DNA of 35,437 nucleotides from Desulfobacteraceae bacterium (GCA_030613575.1 JAUWLP010000005.1:1-35437); one strand, 5' to 3'. Shown: positions 8,317 to 16,883, numbered from the stretch's first letter. Numbers and translations: made by a program. The notes: generated from the sequence alone by a model not told the origin.

Positions 8317-8616
8317 ATGGAAACCAAAGATTCCTATTTAGAGAAGATGAAGGCCAAGTTCAATGATCTAAACTACAAATGGAACATTGAACGTAATAAG
8401 CTAGAGGTCAAAGCGCAAAATGCCAAAGTCGAAGTAAAGAAGAAATTCGAAGAACAATTGAAAACCCTTCAAAAAAGGCGCGAAAAAATGAGTCAGAAGC
8501 TGGATCAAATCGACGTGGCCAGCGATGCCGCGTGGAGGGACATTAAAGAAGGAGCGGATAATGCCTGGCAATCCCTAAACGAGGCGATAAAAAAAGCGCG
8601 ATCCCACTTTGATTAG
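8317..8616 (+). CDS. Small coiled-coil protein (Sll1863-like stress protein family)
   Basis: I chose the ATG at 8317 because GGAGGAAGTT precedes it directly; a longer frame from 8188 has no such site. The 99 aa are highly charged and almost entirely helical. Heptad-like Lys/Glu runs cover about residues 5-75, followed by the family ending SDAAWRDIKEGADNAWQSLNEA. This resembles short coiled-coil proteins annotated as Sll1863-like. There is no signal peptide or membrane segment. Molecular function is not established. It follows the cfa gene by about 230 bases and could be co-regulated. Confidence 0.7.
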   Translation: METKDSYLEKMKAKFNDLNYKWNIERNKLEVKAQNAKVEVKKKFEEQLKTLQKRREKMSQKLDQIDVASDAAWRDIKEGADNAWQSLNEAIKKARSHFD

Positions 8617-8702
8617 ATGCTTGCACCGGCTGCCCAAGCCATTTGGACTATTTGCCCCTGACCGGCAGTCGAGTTCGACCTTGGCTTTTACAAAGTAAGT
8701 CT

Positions 8703-8987
8703 ATGGATTTATTTTACCGCGGATGCTTCGAGTCTGACGATGCCGCGCAGTGGACGTCCCAGAATATCGGATCCGGCAATCACGAGTTTTTCATCGCCCC
8801 ATATTACTTTAAATTTACGATTTTTGGTACTCTGCCTTTAAACCTTGCATGCAAACTACTCCAAAAGCGGTATAGATTGGGGTACGAAATCATCTATCCG
8901 AAACCTTGGATAGCTGCAATATATGTAGGGCCCTTTGAAATCCGTCGCCGCCCAAGATACGAAACGATTATCTCAGCCGTAAAATAA
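8703..8987 (+). CDS. Hypothetical protein, doubtful
   Basis: A 94-aa frame from the ATG at 8703 (a TTG at 8643 would extend it by 20 residues). The central part (EFFIAPYYFKFTIFGTLPLNLACKLL) is mildly hydrophobic and the end is basic. I recognise no family, and the ribosome binding site is poor. It could be a gene remnant or a chance frame. Confidence 0.25.
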   Translation: MDLFYRGCFESDDAAQWTSQNIGSGNHEFFIAPYYFKFTIFGTLPLNLACKLLQKRYRLGYEIIYPKPWIAAIYVGPFEIRRRPRYETIISAVK

Positions 8988-9104
8988 TCCTAAATTTTAC
9001 GCTTATAAACACAAATCTAAACTTTTTCGGCCTTTCCATATTCCAGGATACGATACGTACCATATATCTTGATGATTATAGAGATTATTAAATTGAAATA
9101 TTTT

Positions 9105-9132
9105 TTGATTTAGTCCGCATTAATGATATAAT
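9105..9132 (+). promoter_or_regulatory. Promoter of the radical SAM gene
   Basis: TTGATT (9105-9110) and a perfect TATAAT (9127-9132) are separated by 16 bases and lie about 70 bases upstream of the ATG at 9203. Confidence 0.55.
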
Positions 9133-9202
9133 ATATCCAGCTGCAATTTGAAGATTATCGCTTCTATTCCCATCAATTTACTGGCATCAAGATATTAATA
9201 AG

Positions 9203-10219
9203 ATGACCGAACATTCTTTTTTAAAGGACCTTAAGAAATGTGAACTTTGTGAACACCGGTGCAGGGTAAATCGGATGAAAGGTGAAACAGGTGTTTGCAA
9301 GGTGACCATGCCCACAGTCGCTTCTGCCACTTTACATCCCGCACCACCGGAAAGCTATACTGTCTTTATGGCTGGTTGCAATTTCAAGTGCCTGAATTGC
9401 CAAAACTGGACGATTTCCCAATACCCGGACAATGGATTCGTACAAAGAGGATTTATAGATCCGGCTGAGCTGGCTGAAGAATGCGTCGAGCAACTGGGTT
9501 CGATTTCCGGTCAGCGAATGGGGGCAGATCGAATTTTCTTTTCAGGCGGAGAGCCAACCATTCATTTACCATACATAGAAAAGATCGTTGAAGAAGCAAG
9601 GAAAATAGAGCCTATCACCAAGGTAAATTACGATACCAATGGATATATGACTGAAGAAAGTTTAATAAGGGTTTTAAATTTTACCACATCTATTACTTAC
9701 GATTTAAAGGCCTATCATAACGAAGTTCACCTTGCCTTAACGGGAACCTCTTCAGCGCCGATTTTAAGGAATGCGGAATATATCGGAAAATATGCCAAAG
9801 ATAGGCTGTGGGAGTATAGAATCGTTGTGATCCCTAAGATAAACGAAAATGAGATAAAACCCTTAACTGAATTCATTGCCTCCATCGACCCCTCTTTGCC
9901 TGTATCCTTTTTAGCTTTCAGGCCTAATTTTGTTTTAGAATATCACTCTGGAGCCGACCGGCAGCTTATGGAAAGATGTGTCGATATCGCTTGGCAATCC
10001 GGGCTGAAAAATGCCTACTGGTCCGGATACACAGGCATATCAGGCAAAGTCGCCGATATTAAAAATGGCCCTAAACAAACATATTTATCCGATGAAGCTC
10101 GGTTGGCCGGTTCTTATGCACTTTACGCAGGATGCCGAACCCATTTAAGGGACTGTAAAGCATGTTGCTTTAATCAAGAGTGCCAGGTTAAAAAATATAT
10201 TCCCAGATTATCAACTTAG
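9203..10219 (+). CDS. PflA-like radical SAM protein with extra cysteine clusters
   Basis: Radical SAM enzyme of 338 aa. The cluster-binding CNFKCLNC (Cys59, Cys63, Cys66) is the CX3CX2C motif that holds a 4Fe-4S cluster and SAM. Before it comes a four-Cys N-terminal knot (Cys13, Cys16, Cys20, Cys32), and at the C-terminus there is a second set (Cys311, Cys318, Cys321, Cys322, Cys327). Both could bind auxiliary clusters or zinc. The layout resembles the PflX/AmmeMemoRadiSam-type subgroup of pyruvate-formate-lyase-activase relatives, whose substrates are mostly unknown. No glycyl-radical enzyme or AmmeMemo partner is next to it, so the target cannot be inferred here. It runs convergently to the DUF6599 gene. 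Confidence 0.8.
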   Translation: MTEHSFLKDLKKCELCEHRCRVNRMKGETGVCKVTMPTVASATLHPAPPESYTVFMAGCNFKCLNCQNWTISQYPDNGFVQRGFIDPAELAEECVEQLGSISGQRMGADRIFFSGGEPTIHLPYIEKIVEEARKIEPITKVNYDTNGYMTEESLIRVLNFTTSITYDLKAYHNEVHLALTGTSSAPILRNAEYIGKYAKDRLWEYRIVVIPKINENEIKPLTEFIASIDPSLPVSFLAFRPNFVLEYHSGADRQLMERCVDIAWQSGLKNAYWSGYTGISGKVADIKNGPKQTYLSDEARLAGSYALYAGCRTHLRDCKACCFNQECQVKKYIPRLST

Positions 10220-10248
10220 GTTGAATCATTTGAACCCTATTGAGGTAT

Positions 10249-11211
10249 CTATTTCCCAGACGTTTGTTTTAAATTTTTCAGTATATCCGCAAGCAATGTT
10301 TTCCCCGTTTCTATAGTGCTCAAATCATAGACACCTACCACAAACCGCCCTCGCTGTGTCTCGATAATCTTATTATGATAGGGTTCCTTTGAAACAAAAC
10401 TGTGCTCCCCAAATTTATCAAGTGGCAGGCATTTTTGCTTAGATTTCTTTAAAAAAGACCTGTGTTGTTCCACGGCTTTCACGGCATCCTGATATGAAGG
10501 CAAAATGGCAACGAATGCCGAAACTTTTTCTCCTTCGTTTTGATAATCGCACATTATCCCCCTATCTATAAATGCATGGCCAAGTATACCCCCCCTTATA
10601 TAACGCTCCGATCCAGCAATCCTTCCCTTTTCAGGAAGATATGAAAGCTCCATCGGCAAGGAATTTTCACCCGGCAAAAGCTCTGCAACTGATGAGGCCA
10701 TACTCTTAATCACCCCCTCATCTTTTTTGCTAATGATATAGGCCTGTATTTCAACGTAAAATCTATCTTTATAGAAAGCAATGTAGCCATCAGAAGCAAC
10801 AGATGCTGTACCAATGTTCAAAGAAGATACATGGCTGTCTCTTCTTGACTGGAATACGCCAAAGGCATTCAGCTTGTTTCCCAAATCATAGATATCAATA
10901 GTCACAAAGTCTCTTTCTCCTGAAACAGGAGAGTAGTTTGCCCCTGTCAGTTCAATAAAACCGTAAGCAATAAAAAAATCTGCCCCGCCATTAATATATT
11001 TATAAAGGTTTTGGGGGATATAGCGATAAGGTTGTCCTTCCAGATTCCATCCAGATACTGACAAAGTAGTGGTAAAAATGGCCTCAACTCTTGATTCAGC
11101 CACACTGTTGATACATGTCCCGACTAAAAGCAACAGAATAATAAGAAAACTTATGCAATAGCGTAATCCAACGTTGATTTGCTTACTTTTAAATAAAAGT
11201 AGTATGTGCAT
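10249..11211 (-). CDS. DUF6599-type exported protein
   Basis: A 320-aa secreted protein. The N-terminus has a basic start and a hydrophobic core (about 17-36, ISFLIILLLLVGTCINSVAES), typical of a signal peptide. The mature part has LYKYINGGADFFIAYGF and a DIYDLGNKLNAFGVF stretch that I associate with DUF6599 proteins. Function is not established. Its start overlaps the end of the Fe-S aldo-keto reductase gene by 23 bases, so the two are almost certainly translated from one message. Both carry export signals, which suggests they work together in the periplasm or at the membrane. Confidence 0.75.
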   Translation of the reverse strand: MHILLLFKSKQINVGLRYCISFLIILLLLVGTCINSVAESRVEAIFTTTLSVSGWNLEGQPYRYIPQNLYKYINGGADFFIAYGFIELTGANYSPVSGERDFVTIDIYDLGNKLNAFGVFQSRRDSHVSSLNIGTASVASDGYIAFYKDRFYVEIQAYIISKKDEGVIKSMASSVAELLPGENSLPMELSYLPEKGRIAGSERYIRGGILGHAFIDRGIMCDYQNEGEKVSAFVAILPSYQDAVKAVEQHRSFLKKSKQKCLPLDKFGEHSFVSKEPYHNKIIETQRGRFVVGVYDLSTIETGKTLLADILKNLKQTSGK

Positions 11212-12394
11212 ACCGCATTCGCTCCGAAATTTTTATTCCATTAATGCATTTACATGTAGGTGCTGAACAGCTCATACACGCCAAAGCGTTCTCTGCAGTT
11301 GACAGCTCCCGGTAAGTAGTCTGGCCCATTTCAAAGTCTTCATAGCCCTCCCAGTACATAAGCGAACGGTGAATTGTGGGAATGTCTACAGCCTTCTTAC
11401 ATGAAGAAGTGCAGTTGCCGCACCTTAAGCAATAGCGATCTTTAACAGTATCATAATAAACAGCAAGCGTCTTTCTATCACTCCATCCCATCTTCATTCC
11501 GATAATCCTAGAGTTTTCCGTAAGCTGCTGTCTGTTAACCATACCAGGTATTGCACAGTCCACAAATTTGAGGTCGAGGACCCATTTCAGCGCTGCCTGA
11601 TGGGGGTTGAGAGATTCACGGGTTCCCTGCTGATACCCACCTGCCTGTGTCTTCATGGCTACAATTCCCACATTTTTATTTTGCGCACGTTTCAGTGCCT
11701 CAATGTGCTCCGGGGGACTTTTATAATTTAAGGTTGCCAGAAATACATCATAGAAATCGGCCTTTAGAGCCTGATCCACTGTGTCCACATAAGTCTTGCC
11801 TGCCGAATGGAAGGAAATTCCCACAAAGCGTGCCTTTCCAGTTTTTTTCATTTTTTGACAAAAGCTCAGCATTTCATCATGTACTGGCAAGGCCGGGTCT
11901 TTAATACTATGAAGGAAAAGCACATCAACATAGTCAGTCTGTAGTCTTTTTAGGCTTTCCTCCATCTTTGCTTCCAGGGATTTTTGATCATTTAGTAGTT
12001 TTACACCCAAGCGCTTATTATAAGGGGGGATTTTAGTAGCAATAAAGACCTTCTCTCTACCATACTGTTTGAGCACATTACCGAGCATCTTTTCATTATT
12101 ACCCCTTTGGTAACTATGGGCCGTATCAAAATAGTTTATTCCCATTTCCAGAGCTTCAAACAAAACAGCAGGCTCTGTAAGTCGCATTACGCCAAAGCTA
12201 AGAGCAGATACCTTCAGCCCTGTTCTACCTAGAGTTCGATATTCCATGTTTATCGTATCTTTAGAACCATATTTCTTATGGGTTTTCCCTAGAGCATGAC
12301 GTGCAGTGAGAGAATTAACACACAGATTGCTGCATGTACATGTAACTGTAAGGTCTCTTAAAAACCTTCGGCGTGTTAATTTTTTTTCAGCCAT
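11189..12394 (-). CDS. Tat-exported aldo-keto reductase with C-terminal ferredoxin-type cysteines
   Basis: I place the start at 12394 (protein MAEKKLTRRRFLRD), because a GGAGG site precedes it and the twin-arginine signal then sits at the very N-terminus; a GTG at 12481 would add 29 unlikely residues. The 401-aa product has the Tat motif TRRRFLRD, an aldo-keto reductase barrel (YRTLGRTGLKVSALSFG, NYFDTAHSYQRG with the catalytic-type Asp/Tyr, ATKIPP) and a C-terminal CLRCGNCTSSCKK plus CMSCSAPTCKC that could bind Fe-S clusters. Such fusions are common in anaerobes, but substrates are unknown. It forms an operon with the DUF6599 gene. Confidence 0.85.
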   Translation of the reverse strand: MAEKKLTRRRFLRDLTVTCTCSNLCVNSLTARHALGKTHKKYGSKDTINMEYRTLGRTGLKVSALSFGVMRLTEPAVLFEALEMGINYFDTAHSYQRGNNEKMLGNVLKQYGREKVFIATKIPPYNKRLGVKLLNDQKSLEAKMEESLKRLQTDYVDVLFLHSIKDPALPVHDEMLSFCQKMKKTGKARFVGISFHSAGKTYVDTVDQALKADFYDVFLATLNYKSPPEHIEALKRAQNKNVGIVAMKTQAGGYQQGTRESLNPHQAALKWVLDLKFVDCAIPGMVNRQQLTENSRIIGMKMGWSDRKTLAVYYDTVKDRYCLRCGNCTSSCKKAVDIPTIHRSLMYWEGYEDFEMGQTTYRELSTAENALACMSCSAPTCKCINGIKISERMRYAHTTFI

Positions 12395-12499
12395 TTTACC
12401 TCCAACTGGACAAACTATAACCAAATAGTTTTTATAAAAAAAACGGAATATCAGCCTGTTTCTTCCTTCGGCCTTAACCACATCTTAACATATGGAAGC

Positions 12500-12575
12500 A
12501 TTCTGTTACGGTCTTAATTCGTGATGTTGTGCCTGTATCATCACTTTCAGAAAAGTGATGACATTCTAACAGAAT
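12500..12575. promoter_or_regulatory. Nested inverted repeats upstream of the aldo-keto reductase operon
   Basis: ATTCTGTTA (12500-12508) is repeated in inverse as TAACAGAAT (12567-12575). Inside is a perfect 9-bp hairpin, CATCACTTT/AAAGTGATG (12539-12560), with a 4-base loop. It lies about 105-180 bases before the reductase start and after the stop of the HTH gene on the same strand. It could be an operator or a terminator, but no long U-tract follows. Confidence 0.4.
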
Positions 12576-12711
12576 CCAACTTGTGCTTTCTTACCTTATG
12601 TTGTAATATCAGCTTAATACATTATTTATTCAAAATGATCAAAGGATTTTCGATGGGTGATTAATTGGCTTGGGCTTTCTTGCAGGCGTAGCGTTCCTGG
12701 TCACGGGCTCT

Positions 12712-13434
12712 TTACCTTTCAATATTTCTAAGGCGGTAGGCTCGGTCTCTGGCCCTTTTTGCCTCAAGGCGTCTTTTGGCTTCCTCGGTTTTTGCCGAGT
12801 CAACTTCAAATAAGTCCAGTTCCCCGGCTTCTATCTGATCACTGACAACTTTGATTTGTTTATAAACGGGTGTGCTATTTTTGAGACCTTCAAAACTGGC
12901 AATTTCGGAGGGAGTTAAATCGAATAGCTTGTTCAATAAGTACCATCGTTGACCACGAGTTAAAGCCCCTGATCTTTCTTTAACCGTTGCTTTTATATGT
13001 TGCAGCTTTCGAGGCTTTCCAGAGTCAAGGGCTTCCATTACTTCAAAAAGTCGTTTTTTAGCGTTGTGGTAATTAGCCCGGACATTTTCAACACTCATTT
13101 CATATTTAATAGATAGATCCGTATAGCTCCATTTGTGAAAAAAGCGGTCAACAAAGGTCCCTGTTTTGATAAGTTTAGGTTCAAAATGCCTGAAAGGGTT
13201 TTCTCCTTCAAGAATTGTATTTTTGCTGTAAGATCCATCACCGCCAAGCAAGAAAGTTTCATTTCTTACGATCTTTGAACCGTAAAAGATTGTTATCGTT
13301 TCCCCCGCTTCACCCTTAATATTTGTTTCCCATACATCAAGACCACTCTCTGATATGTAGTTTTCAATAAAGATGCAGGGATTTTCACATATCTTGAAGT
13401 GAGCGCATTTTTTACATGTTCCGGTAAGTTCCAT
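12712..13434 (-). CDS. Hypothetical protein with N-terminal Cys knot and sigma-region-4-like HTH
   Basis: A 240-aa cytoplasmic protein. Four cysteines at 7, 10, 16 and 20 (CKKCAHFKICENPC) could bind zinc or an Fe-S cluster. Residues about 105-140 (WSYTDLSIKYEMSVENVRANYHNAKKRL) look like a helix-turn-helix of the sigma-70 region 4 kind. The tail (about 205-240) is an Arg/Lys/Glu-rich helix. I do not recognise the full-length family; similar HTH proteins occur on mobile elements. AAGGACA precedes the ATG. It sits just after a decayed gene, consistent with an acquired segment. Confidence 0.55.
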   Translation of the reverse strand: MELTGTCKKCAHFKICENPCIFIENYISESGLDVWETNIKGEAGETITIFYGSKIVRNETFLLGGDGSYSKNTILEGENPFRHFEPKLIKTGTFVDRFFHKWSYTDLSIKYEMSVENVRANYHNAKKRLFEVMEALDSGKPRKLQHIKATVKERSGALTRGQRWYLLNKLFDLTPSEIASFEGLKNSTPVYKQIKVVSDQIEAGELDLFEVDSAKTEEAKRRLEAKRARDRAYRLRNIER

Positions 13435-13463
13435 GTTATCTTGTCCTTGTAATAACCGGGGCT

Positions 13464-13652
13464 TTAATATATGATCTTAAAATCGCAATCGCTTTTTGTG
13501 GTTTCTTCCTCGTCTTTGAGGGCATTAACTGCGATTTTCCTGGAATGGATGGTGATCAGCTTCCCATGGATCTTAAATCCTACGGACGGCGGATCTTTTG
13601 AATAGGAATTCCCGTCTAGAACCGCATTCACATAAGGCAATGCATCACTCAC
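13464..13652 (-). pseudogene. Decayed small gene (LPYVNAVLDG... fragment)
   Basis: The 62-residue frame starts at GTG and contains LPYVNAVLDGNSYSKDPPS and LITIHSRKIAVNALKDEEE. This resembles, from memory only, small proteins of anaerobes that continue with a helical segment after KDEEE; here it degenerates (TTKSDCDFKIIY) and stops. Upstream the frame stays open as LKNVAHPDQD back to CTG, just after the sequence ATAG where an ATG would be expected, with GGAGG eight bases further up. So both start and end look damaged. Family and function uncertain. Confidence 0.45.
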
Positions 13653-13715
13653 GTCCTGATCCGGGTGTGCAACATTCTTCAGCTATTTTCTTTTCCTCCT
13701 TTTTTATCTTGTTTG

Positions 13716-13949
13716 CTATTTTTCAATCCAGGTTTTGATTTCTTCTTTACCCGGAATTTTTCCGACACTTTTAACTTCGCCGTCGATGACCACCGAAGGG
13801 GTGCCGAAAACACCGTAGCCGGCGATTTCCATGACACCGGTTACTTTTTCAACCGTGGCATCCACGCCGGTTTCAGCAACTGCGTCCTTTACATTCTGTT
13901 CGGTCTGCTTACATTTTGGGCAACCGGGCCCTAAAACTTTAATTTCCAT
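13716..13949 (-). CDS. Small redox-active thioredoxin-like protein (CPKC)
   Basis: A 77-aa thioredoxin-fold protein of the Thioredoxin_3 (MTH895/TM0996-like) family. The active site is GCPKCKQTEQNV (Cys10 and Cys13) and the cis-proline loop is GTPSVVIDG. It is the third gene of the arsR-permease unit. Such small thioredoxins often travel with ArsP-type permeases, where they may reduce a metal(loid) substrate or a protein partner. A GGAGA ribosome binding site precedes the ATG. Confidence 0.88.
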   Translation of the reverse strand: MEIKVLGPGCPKCKQTEQNVKDAVAETGVDATVEKVTGVMEIAGYGVFGTPSVVIDGEVKSVGKIPGKEEIKTWIEK

Positions 13950-14020
13950 AATCTTCTCCTTTTGGTATCGTTAAATAGTGCCTGAACGAAAACTGTCTTT
14001 TCCGCCAATATCTGCGCCTG

Positions 14021-14117
14021 CCCCGTGAAATGCGTAGCCTATTTCTCTGGGGTCAGACTCAAATTTTAACCCGCCACCGAACTTTGGTGGGTTAATCCTC
14101 GAAATACTACCAGTATT
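14021..14117. repeat. Composite palindromic repeat between permease and thioredoxin genes
   Basis: Three hairpins follow each other: CCCCGTGAAAT/ATTTCTCTGGGG (14021-14052), CCACC/GGTGG (14074-14090) and AATACT/AGTATT (14103-14117). The line GTCAGACTCAAATTTTAA is shared, with one mismatch, with the MITE at 15641, and the CTC-AAATACT-TATT part is shared too. It is REP-like and may stabilise or end the message. Confidence 0.55.
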
Positions 14118-14179
14118 ACTGCCTGCCATTTTTAATTCATACATATTCTTTGTGCCTTAGTGGCTGAATGGGTTGTCTT

Positions 14180-15568
14180 TTATCGAAAAAAATGCCCGAA
14201 GATCATCCCGCTGATGGTGGCCATGATGACAACCAGCGTGATATAAGCGATGGTCTTTTTAGTGCCCAGCACACTTCGGATGACCAGCATATTCGGAAGG
14301 CTGAGTGCAGGCCCGGCAAGCAGAAGAGCCAGAGCCGGTCCTTGGCCCATGCCTGATCCCAGGAGTCCTTGCAAAATCGGCACCTCCGTGAGCGTGGCAA
14401 AATACATAAAAGCGCCGGAAACTGAAGCAAACAGGTTTGCCCCCAGTGAGTTTCCGCCTACCAGGCTGCTCACCCACTTTGATGAAATCAAACCCTCTGA
14501 GCCCGGCCTTCCAAGCAAAAGACCTGCCGCCAGGACTCCGGCAAAAAGCAGTGGCATGATCTGCTTGGTAAAATCCCAGGAAGAAAGAAACCAGTTTTCG
14601 GTTTCTCCACGGGTGGTGGTGATCATCCACACCAGTCCGATGATGCCTGTAGAAAAGGCAATGAGCGGCTCGTGTGGGAAAAGAAGCGCCAGAACCAAAA
14701 CCGCCGCGCCGACCAGCCCAACTTTATAGGCCTTCACCTTGAACCAGGCAATGAGAAGTACACCCAGGATCACTGCAAAAAGACCGGTCATCAGCCACTT
14801 GATACTGTAAATGGCATGCCACAGGCCGGTGGGTTCGGCTGGTTTTCCCCAGGTAGCAAAAATAAGTATAAACACCATGGTAGCGAAATAGATCACATTC
14901 TGCCACAGGGGCCGTTCAACTTCAGGTTCGGGCATATGTAATGCTGCCTGTGCTTTGGCTTCTTCTTCTTTTCTAAAAAGAAAATGCATGATCAACCCGA
15001 TGACAATGCTGAAAATCACGGCGCCCACAGCTCTGGCCGTGCCGATGGCCAGCCCGAGGACACGGGCCGTCAACACGATGGCCAGCACATTGATGGCCGG
15101 ACCGGAATAGAGAAACGCAATTGCCGGGCCGAGTCCCGCGCCCCGTTTCCAGATGCTGGCAAAAAGGGGCAAAACCGTACATGAACAAACCGCTAGAATG
15201 GAACCGGATACGGACGCCACACCGTAAGCCAGCACTTTTTTGGCGCCGGCGCCCAGGTATTTCATTACCGCCGCCTGGGACACGAAACAGGCAATGGCAC
15301 CTGCAATGAAAAAGGCCGGGACCAGGCAGAGAATCACATGCTCCTGTGCGTACCACTTGGCAAGTGCCAGGGATTCAATGACGGCATTGGTAAAATGGCT
15401 GCTGTCCACCGGAAGCCAGAAAAAGATCAGAAAAACACCCGTAATTAAAGAAAGCGGCTTCCAGATGGATTTCCAGTCGATCAGACTCGGTTGCGTTTCT
15501 TCCTTTTCCACTTCAGAAGATCCATCTATAACCACATTCATGCTTTTCGTTATTGATGTGTTATCCAT
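14180..15568 (-). CDS. ArsP-type/DUF318 permease
   Basis: A 462-aa inner-membrane permease of the ArsP_1 (PF03773, formerly DUF318) family, with about ten hydrophobic segments. The signature VCSCTVLPLFASIWKRGAGLGPAIAFLYSGPAIN (about 127-160) contains the CSC pair. A related membrane repeat near the C-terminus (ATLTEVPILQGLLGSGMGQGPALALLLAGPALSLPN) is the second half of the internal duplication. Family members export trivalent organoarsenicals or act in other metal(loid) resistance. Downstream of arsR and upstream of a CPKC thioredoxin, it fits a metalloid-response operon. A 142-bp MITE lies in the 327-base gap after arsR. Confidence 0.88.
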   Translation of the reverse strand: MDNTSITKSMNVVIDGSSEVEKEETQPSLIDWKSIWKPLSLITGVFLIFFWLPVDSSHFTNAVIESLALAKWYAQEHVILCLVPAFFIAGAIACFVSQAAVMKYLGAGAKKVLAYGVASVSGSILAVCSCTVLPLFASIWKRGAGLGPAIAFLYSGPAINVLAIVLTARVLGLAIGTARAVGAVIFSIVIGLIMHFLFRKEEEAKAQAALHMPEPEVERPLWQNVIYFATMVFILIFATWGKPAEPTGLWHAIYSIKWLMTGLFAVILGVLLIAWFKVKAYKVGLVGAAVLVLALLFPHEPLIAFSTGIIGLVWMITTTRGETENWFLSSWDFTKQIMPLLFAGVLAAGLLLGRPGSEGLISSKWVSSLVGGNSLGANLFASVSGAFMYFATLTEVPILQGLLGSGMGQGPALALLLAGPALSLPNMLVIRSVLGTKKTIAYITLVVIMATISGMIFGHFFR

Positions 15569-15640
15569 TTAATCTTCCTCCTATCTAAAATCTTTCTTTT
15601 ACCTAAATTCTGTAAGCCTTGTATCGGCCGGATATACAAG

Positions 15641-15782
15641 GAGACCTTTGCAAAACGCCCCCTTTTGCCCAATTCCGGCGTCAGGCTCAAATTTTAATCC
15701 TCAAAATACTCAATGTATTCCTGTGGTTAAAATTTTCGCCTTCCTTGGACTTGAACAAAATTGAACGTTTTTCAAAGGTCTC
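15641..15782. mobile_element. MITE-like element with 5-bp target duplication
   Basis: Inverted ends GAGACCTTTGCAAAACG and CGTTTTTCAAAGGTCTC enclose 142 bp without a gene. Both sides are flanked by ACAAG, a 5-bp target duplication. The interior is itself palindromic (CAAATTTTAA against TTAAAATTTTCG, ATAC against GTAT), so the whole can fold into one hairpin. It lies between arsR and the permease and could weaken or tune readthrough. Confidence 0.75.
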
Positions 15783-15894
15783 ACAAGGCATCATTATGAG
15801 CCAAGCGAAGAAAGCGCTTGGTAACGGGCAAAAGAAAAATATCGATATTATATACTAATATGCAATTATAGCTATATAATAAAACCAAAAAAAA

Positions 15895-16239
15895 TTATAT
15901 TTTACATATTTCATCCCGGTTTAAAAACGGCGCTTTTTTAACCAATTCCGCCACTTTAGGATCTTCGTTCAGCCAGTGTTTAATGTTCCCCAGCAGGCTG
16001 GCTGCATAGGGGCTGTGATGGCCGTCGGCCAGATAGTAGTTGACCCACAATCCATCCTTCTGATAATCGACCAACCCTGCCTCTTCCAGTATTTTAAGAT
16101 GTTTGGAAACACTCGGCTGGGAAATGCCTAAAGCACTCTGAAGTTCACAAACGCACATCACTTTTTGCTGGAGCATTTTTACAATTTTTACCCGATTGGG
16201 GTCTGAAAGGGCTTTCATAACTTTGACAAATGTTTTCAT
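15895..16239 (-). CDS. arsR: ArsR-family metalloid-responsive repressor
   Basis: A 114-aa winged-helix repressor. Helix-turn-helix ELQSALGISQPSVSKHLKILEEAGLV spans about 34-59. CVC (Cys29, Cys31, in KVMCVCELQ) sits at the alpha-3 start, where ArsR proteins bind As(III)/Sb(III). It begins ALSDPNRVKIVKML, the usual family opening. AAGGAGTTGGC precedes the ATG. It probably represses its own promoter, which contains a palindrome, and is released by an arsenic-type ligand. The extended C-terminal tail (about 85-114) carries no further cysteine before the final CKI. Confidence 0.92.
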   Translation of the reverse strand: MKTFVKVMKALSDPNRVKIVKMLQQKVMCVCELQSALGISQPSVSKHLKILEEAGLVDYQKDGLWVNYYLADGHHSPYAASLLGNIKHWLNEDPKVAELVKKAPFLNRDEICKI

Positions 16240-16265
16240 GCCAACTCCTTATATTGTTAAATTGG

Positions 16266-16300
16266 AATATAGACCATAATTCGACAACTGTCAAACAGTT
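16266..16300 (-). promoter_or_regulatory. arsR promoter with overlapping operator palindrome
   Basis: Minus strand: TTGACA (16289-16294), 17 bases, TATATT (16266-16271), ending 26 bases before the arsR ATG. The -35 lies inside the perfect inverted repeat AACTGT-N3-ACAGTT (16286-16300), so a bound repressor would block polymerase. A second, longer dyad, ATCAAATAT/ATATTTGAT (16332-16363), lies upstream and may be an additional ArsR site. Confidence 0.75.
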
Positions 16301-16598
16301 TTTTAATAATATTTTTTGAACTCCAGATATCATCAAATATAAGTGATTGGAAAAATATTTGATAGTTACTGGATACAATGTTAAATCATCAAACTACTAT
16401 AAAATATTCGTTAAAAGTAAAATTCAAACAGTGACTGGATTTAGAATCAGGGCACCTGCATATAATCGTATTTCAAAAAGCCGGAATGACGATATAATCA
16501 TGCAATTTCAATAAGATAGGAAAACACACAACATAAGGGACATAACGTTCGTGCAGAAAGTGCCTGACGTTTAATATTCAATATGAGAATTACAGGTT

Positions 16599-16883
16599 AT
16601 GCCAAGGTTAGCAAGATTAGATGCCCCTGTAGTGTTGCACCATGTAATGGGTTGGAGCATTGAGCGAAGAAAGATTTTTTTAAGTGATACGGATCGCAAT
16701 GATTTTATAGGTCGTCTATCAACCCTGGCTCAGGATGGTGCGATGGAAATCTATGCCTGGGTTTTGATGCCGAATCATTTCCATATCTTTTGTAAGACAA
16801 AGAATATGCCTTTGGCCTCTAGTATGCACAGAATACTCACTGGCTATGTTGTAAATTTTAACAAGCGTCATCGCAGATACTGA
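16599..16883 (+). pseudogene. Truncated REP-associated tyrosine transposase (RAYT), copy 1
   Basis: The 94-aa frame is the N-terminal half of a Y1 transposase of the RAYT group: MPRLARLDAPVVLHHVMG, RKIFLSDTDRNDFIGRL and the HUH motif in MPNHFHIF. It stops at NKRHRRY, just before the usual GHLFQNRYKSI, so the catalytic-tyrosine helix and the C-terminal HTH are missing. The 60 bases upstream nearly match those of the second copy at 21687. Non-functional. Confidence 0.85.

Noticed and set aside
13981-14120. CRISPR-like repeated hairpins
   Set aside because: The hairpins differ from one another and lack regular spacers; they are REP-like.
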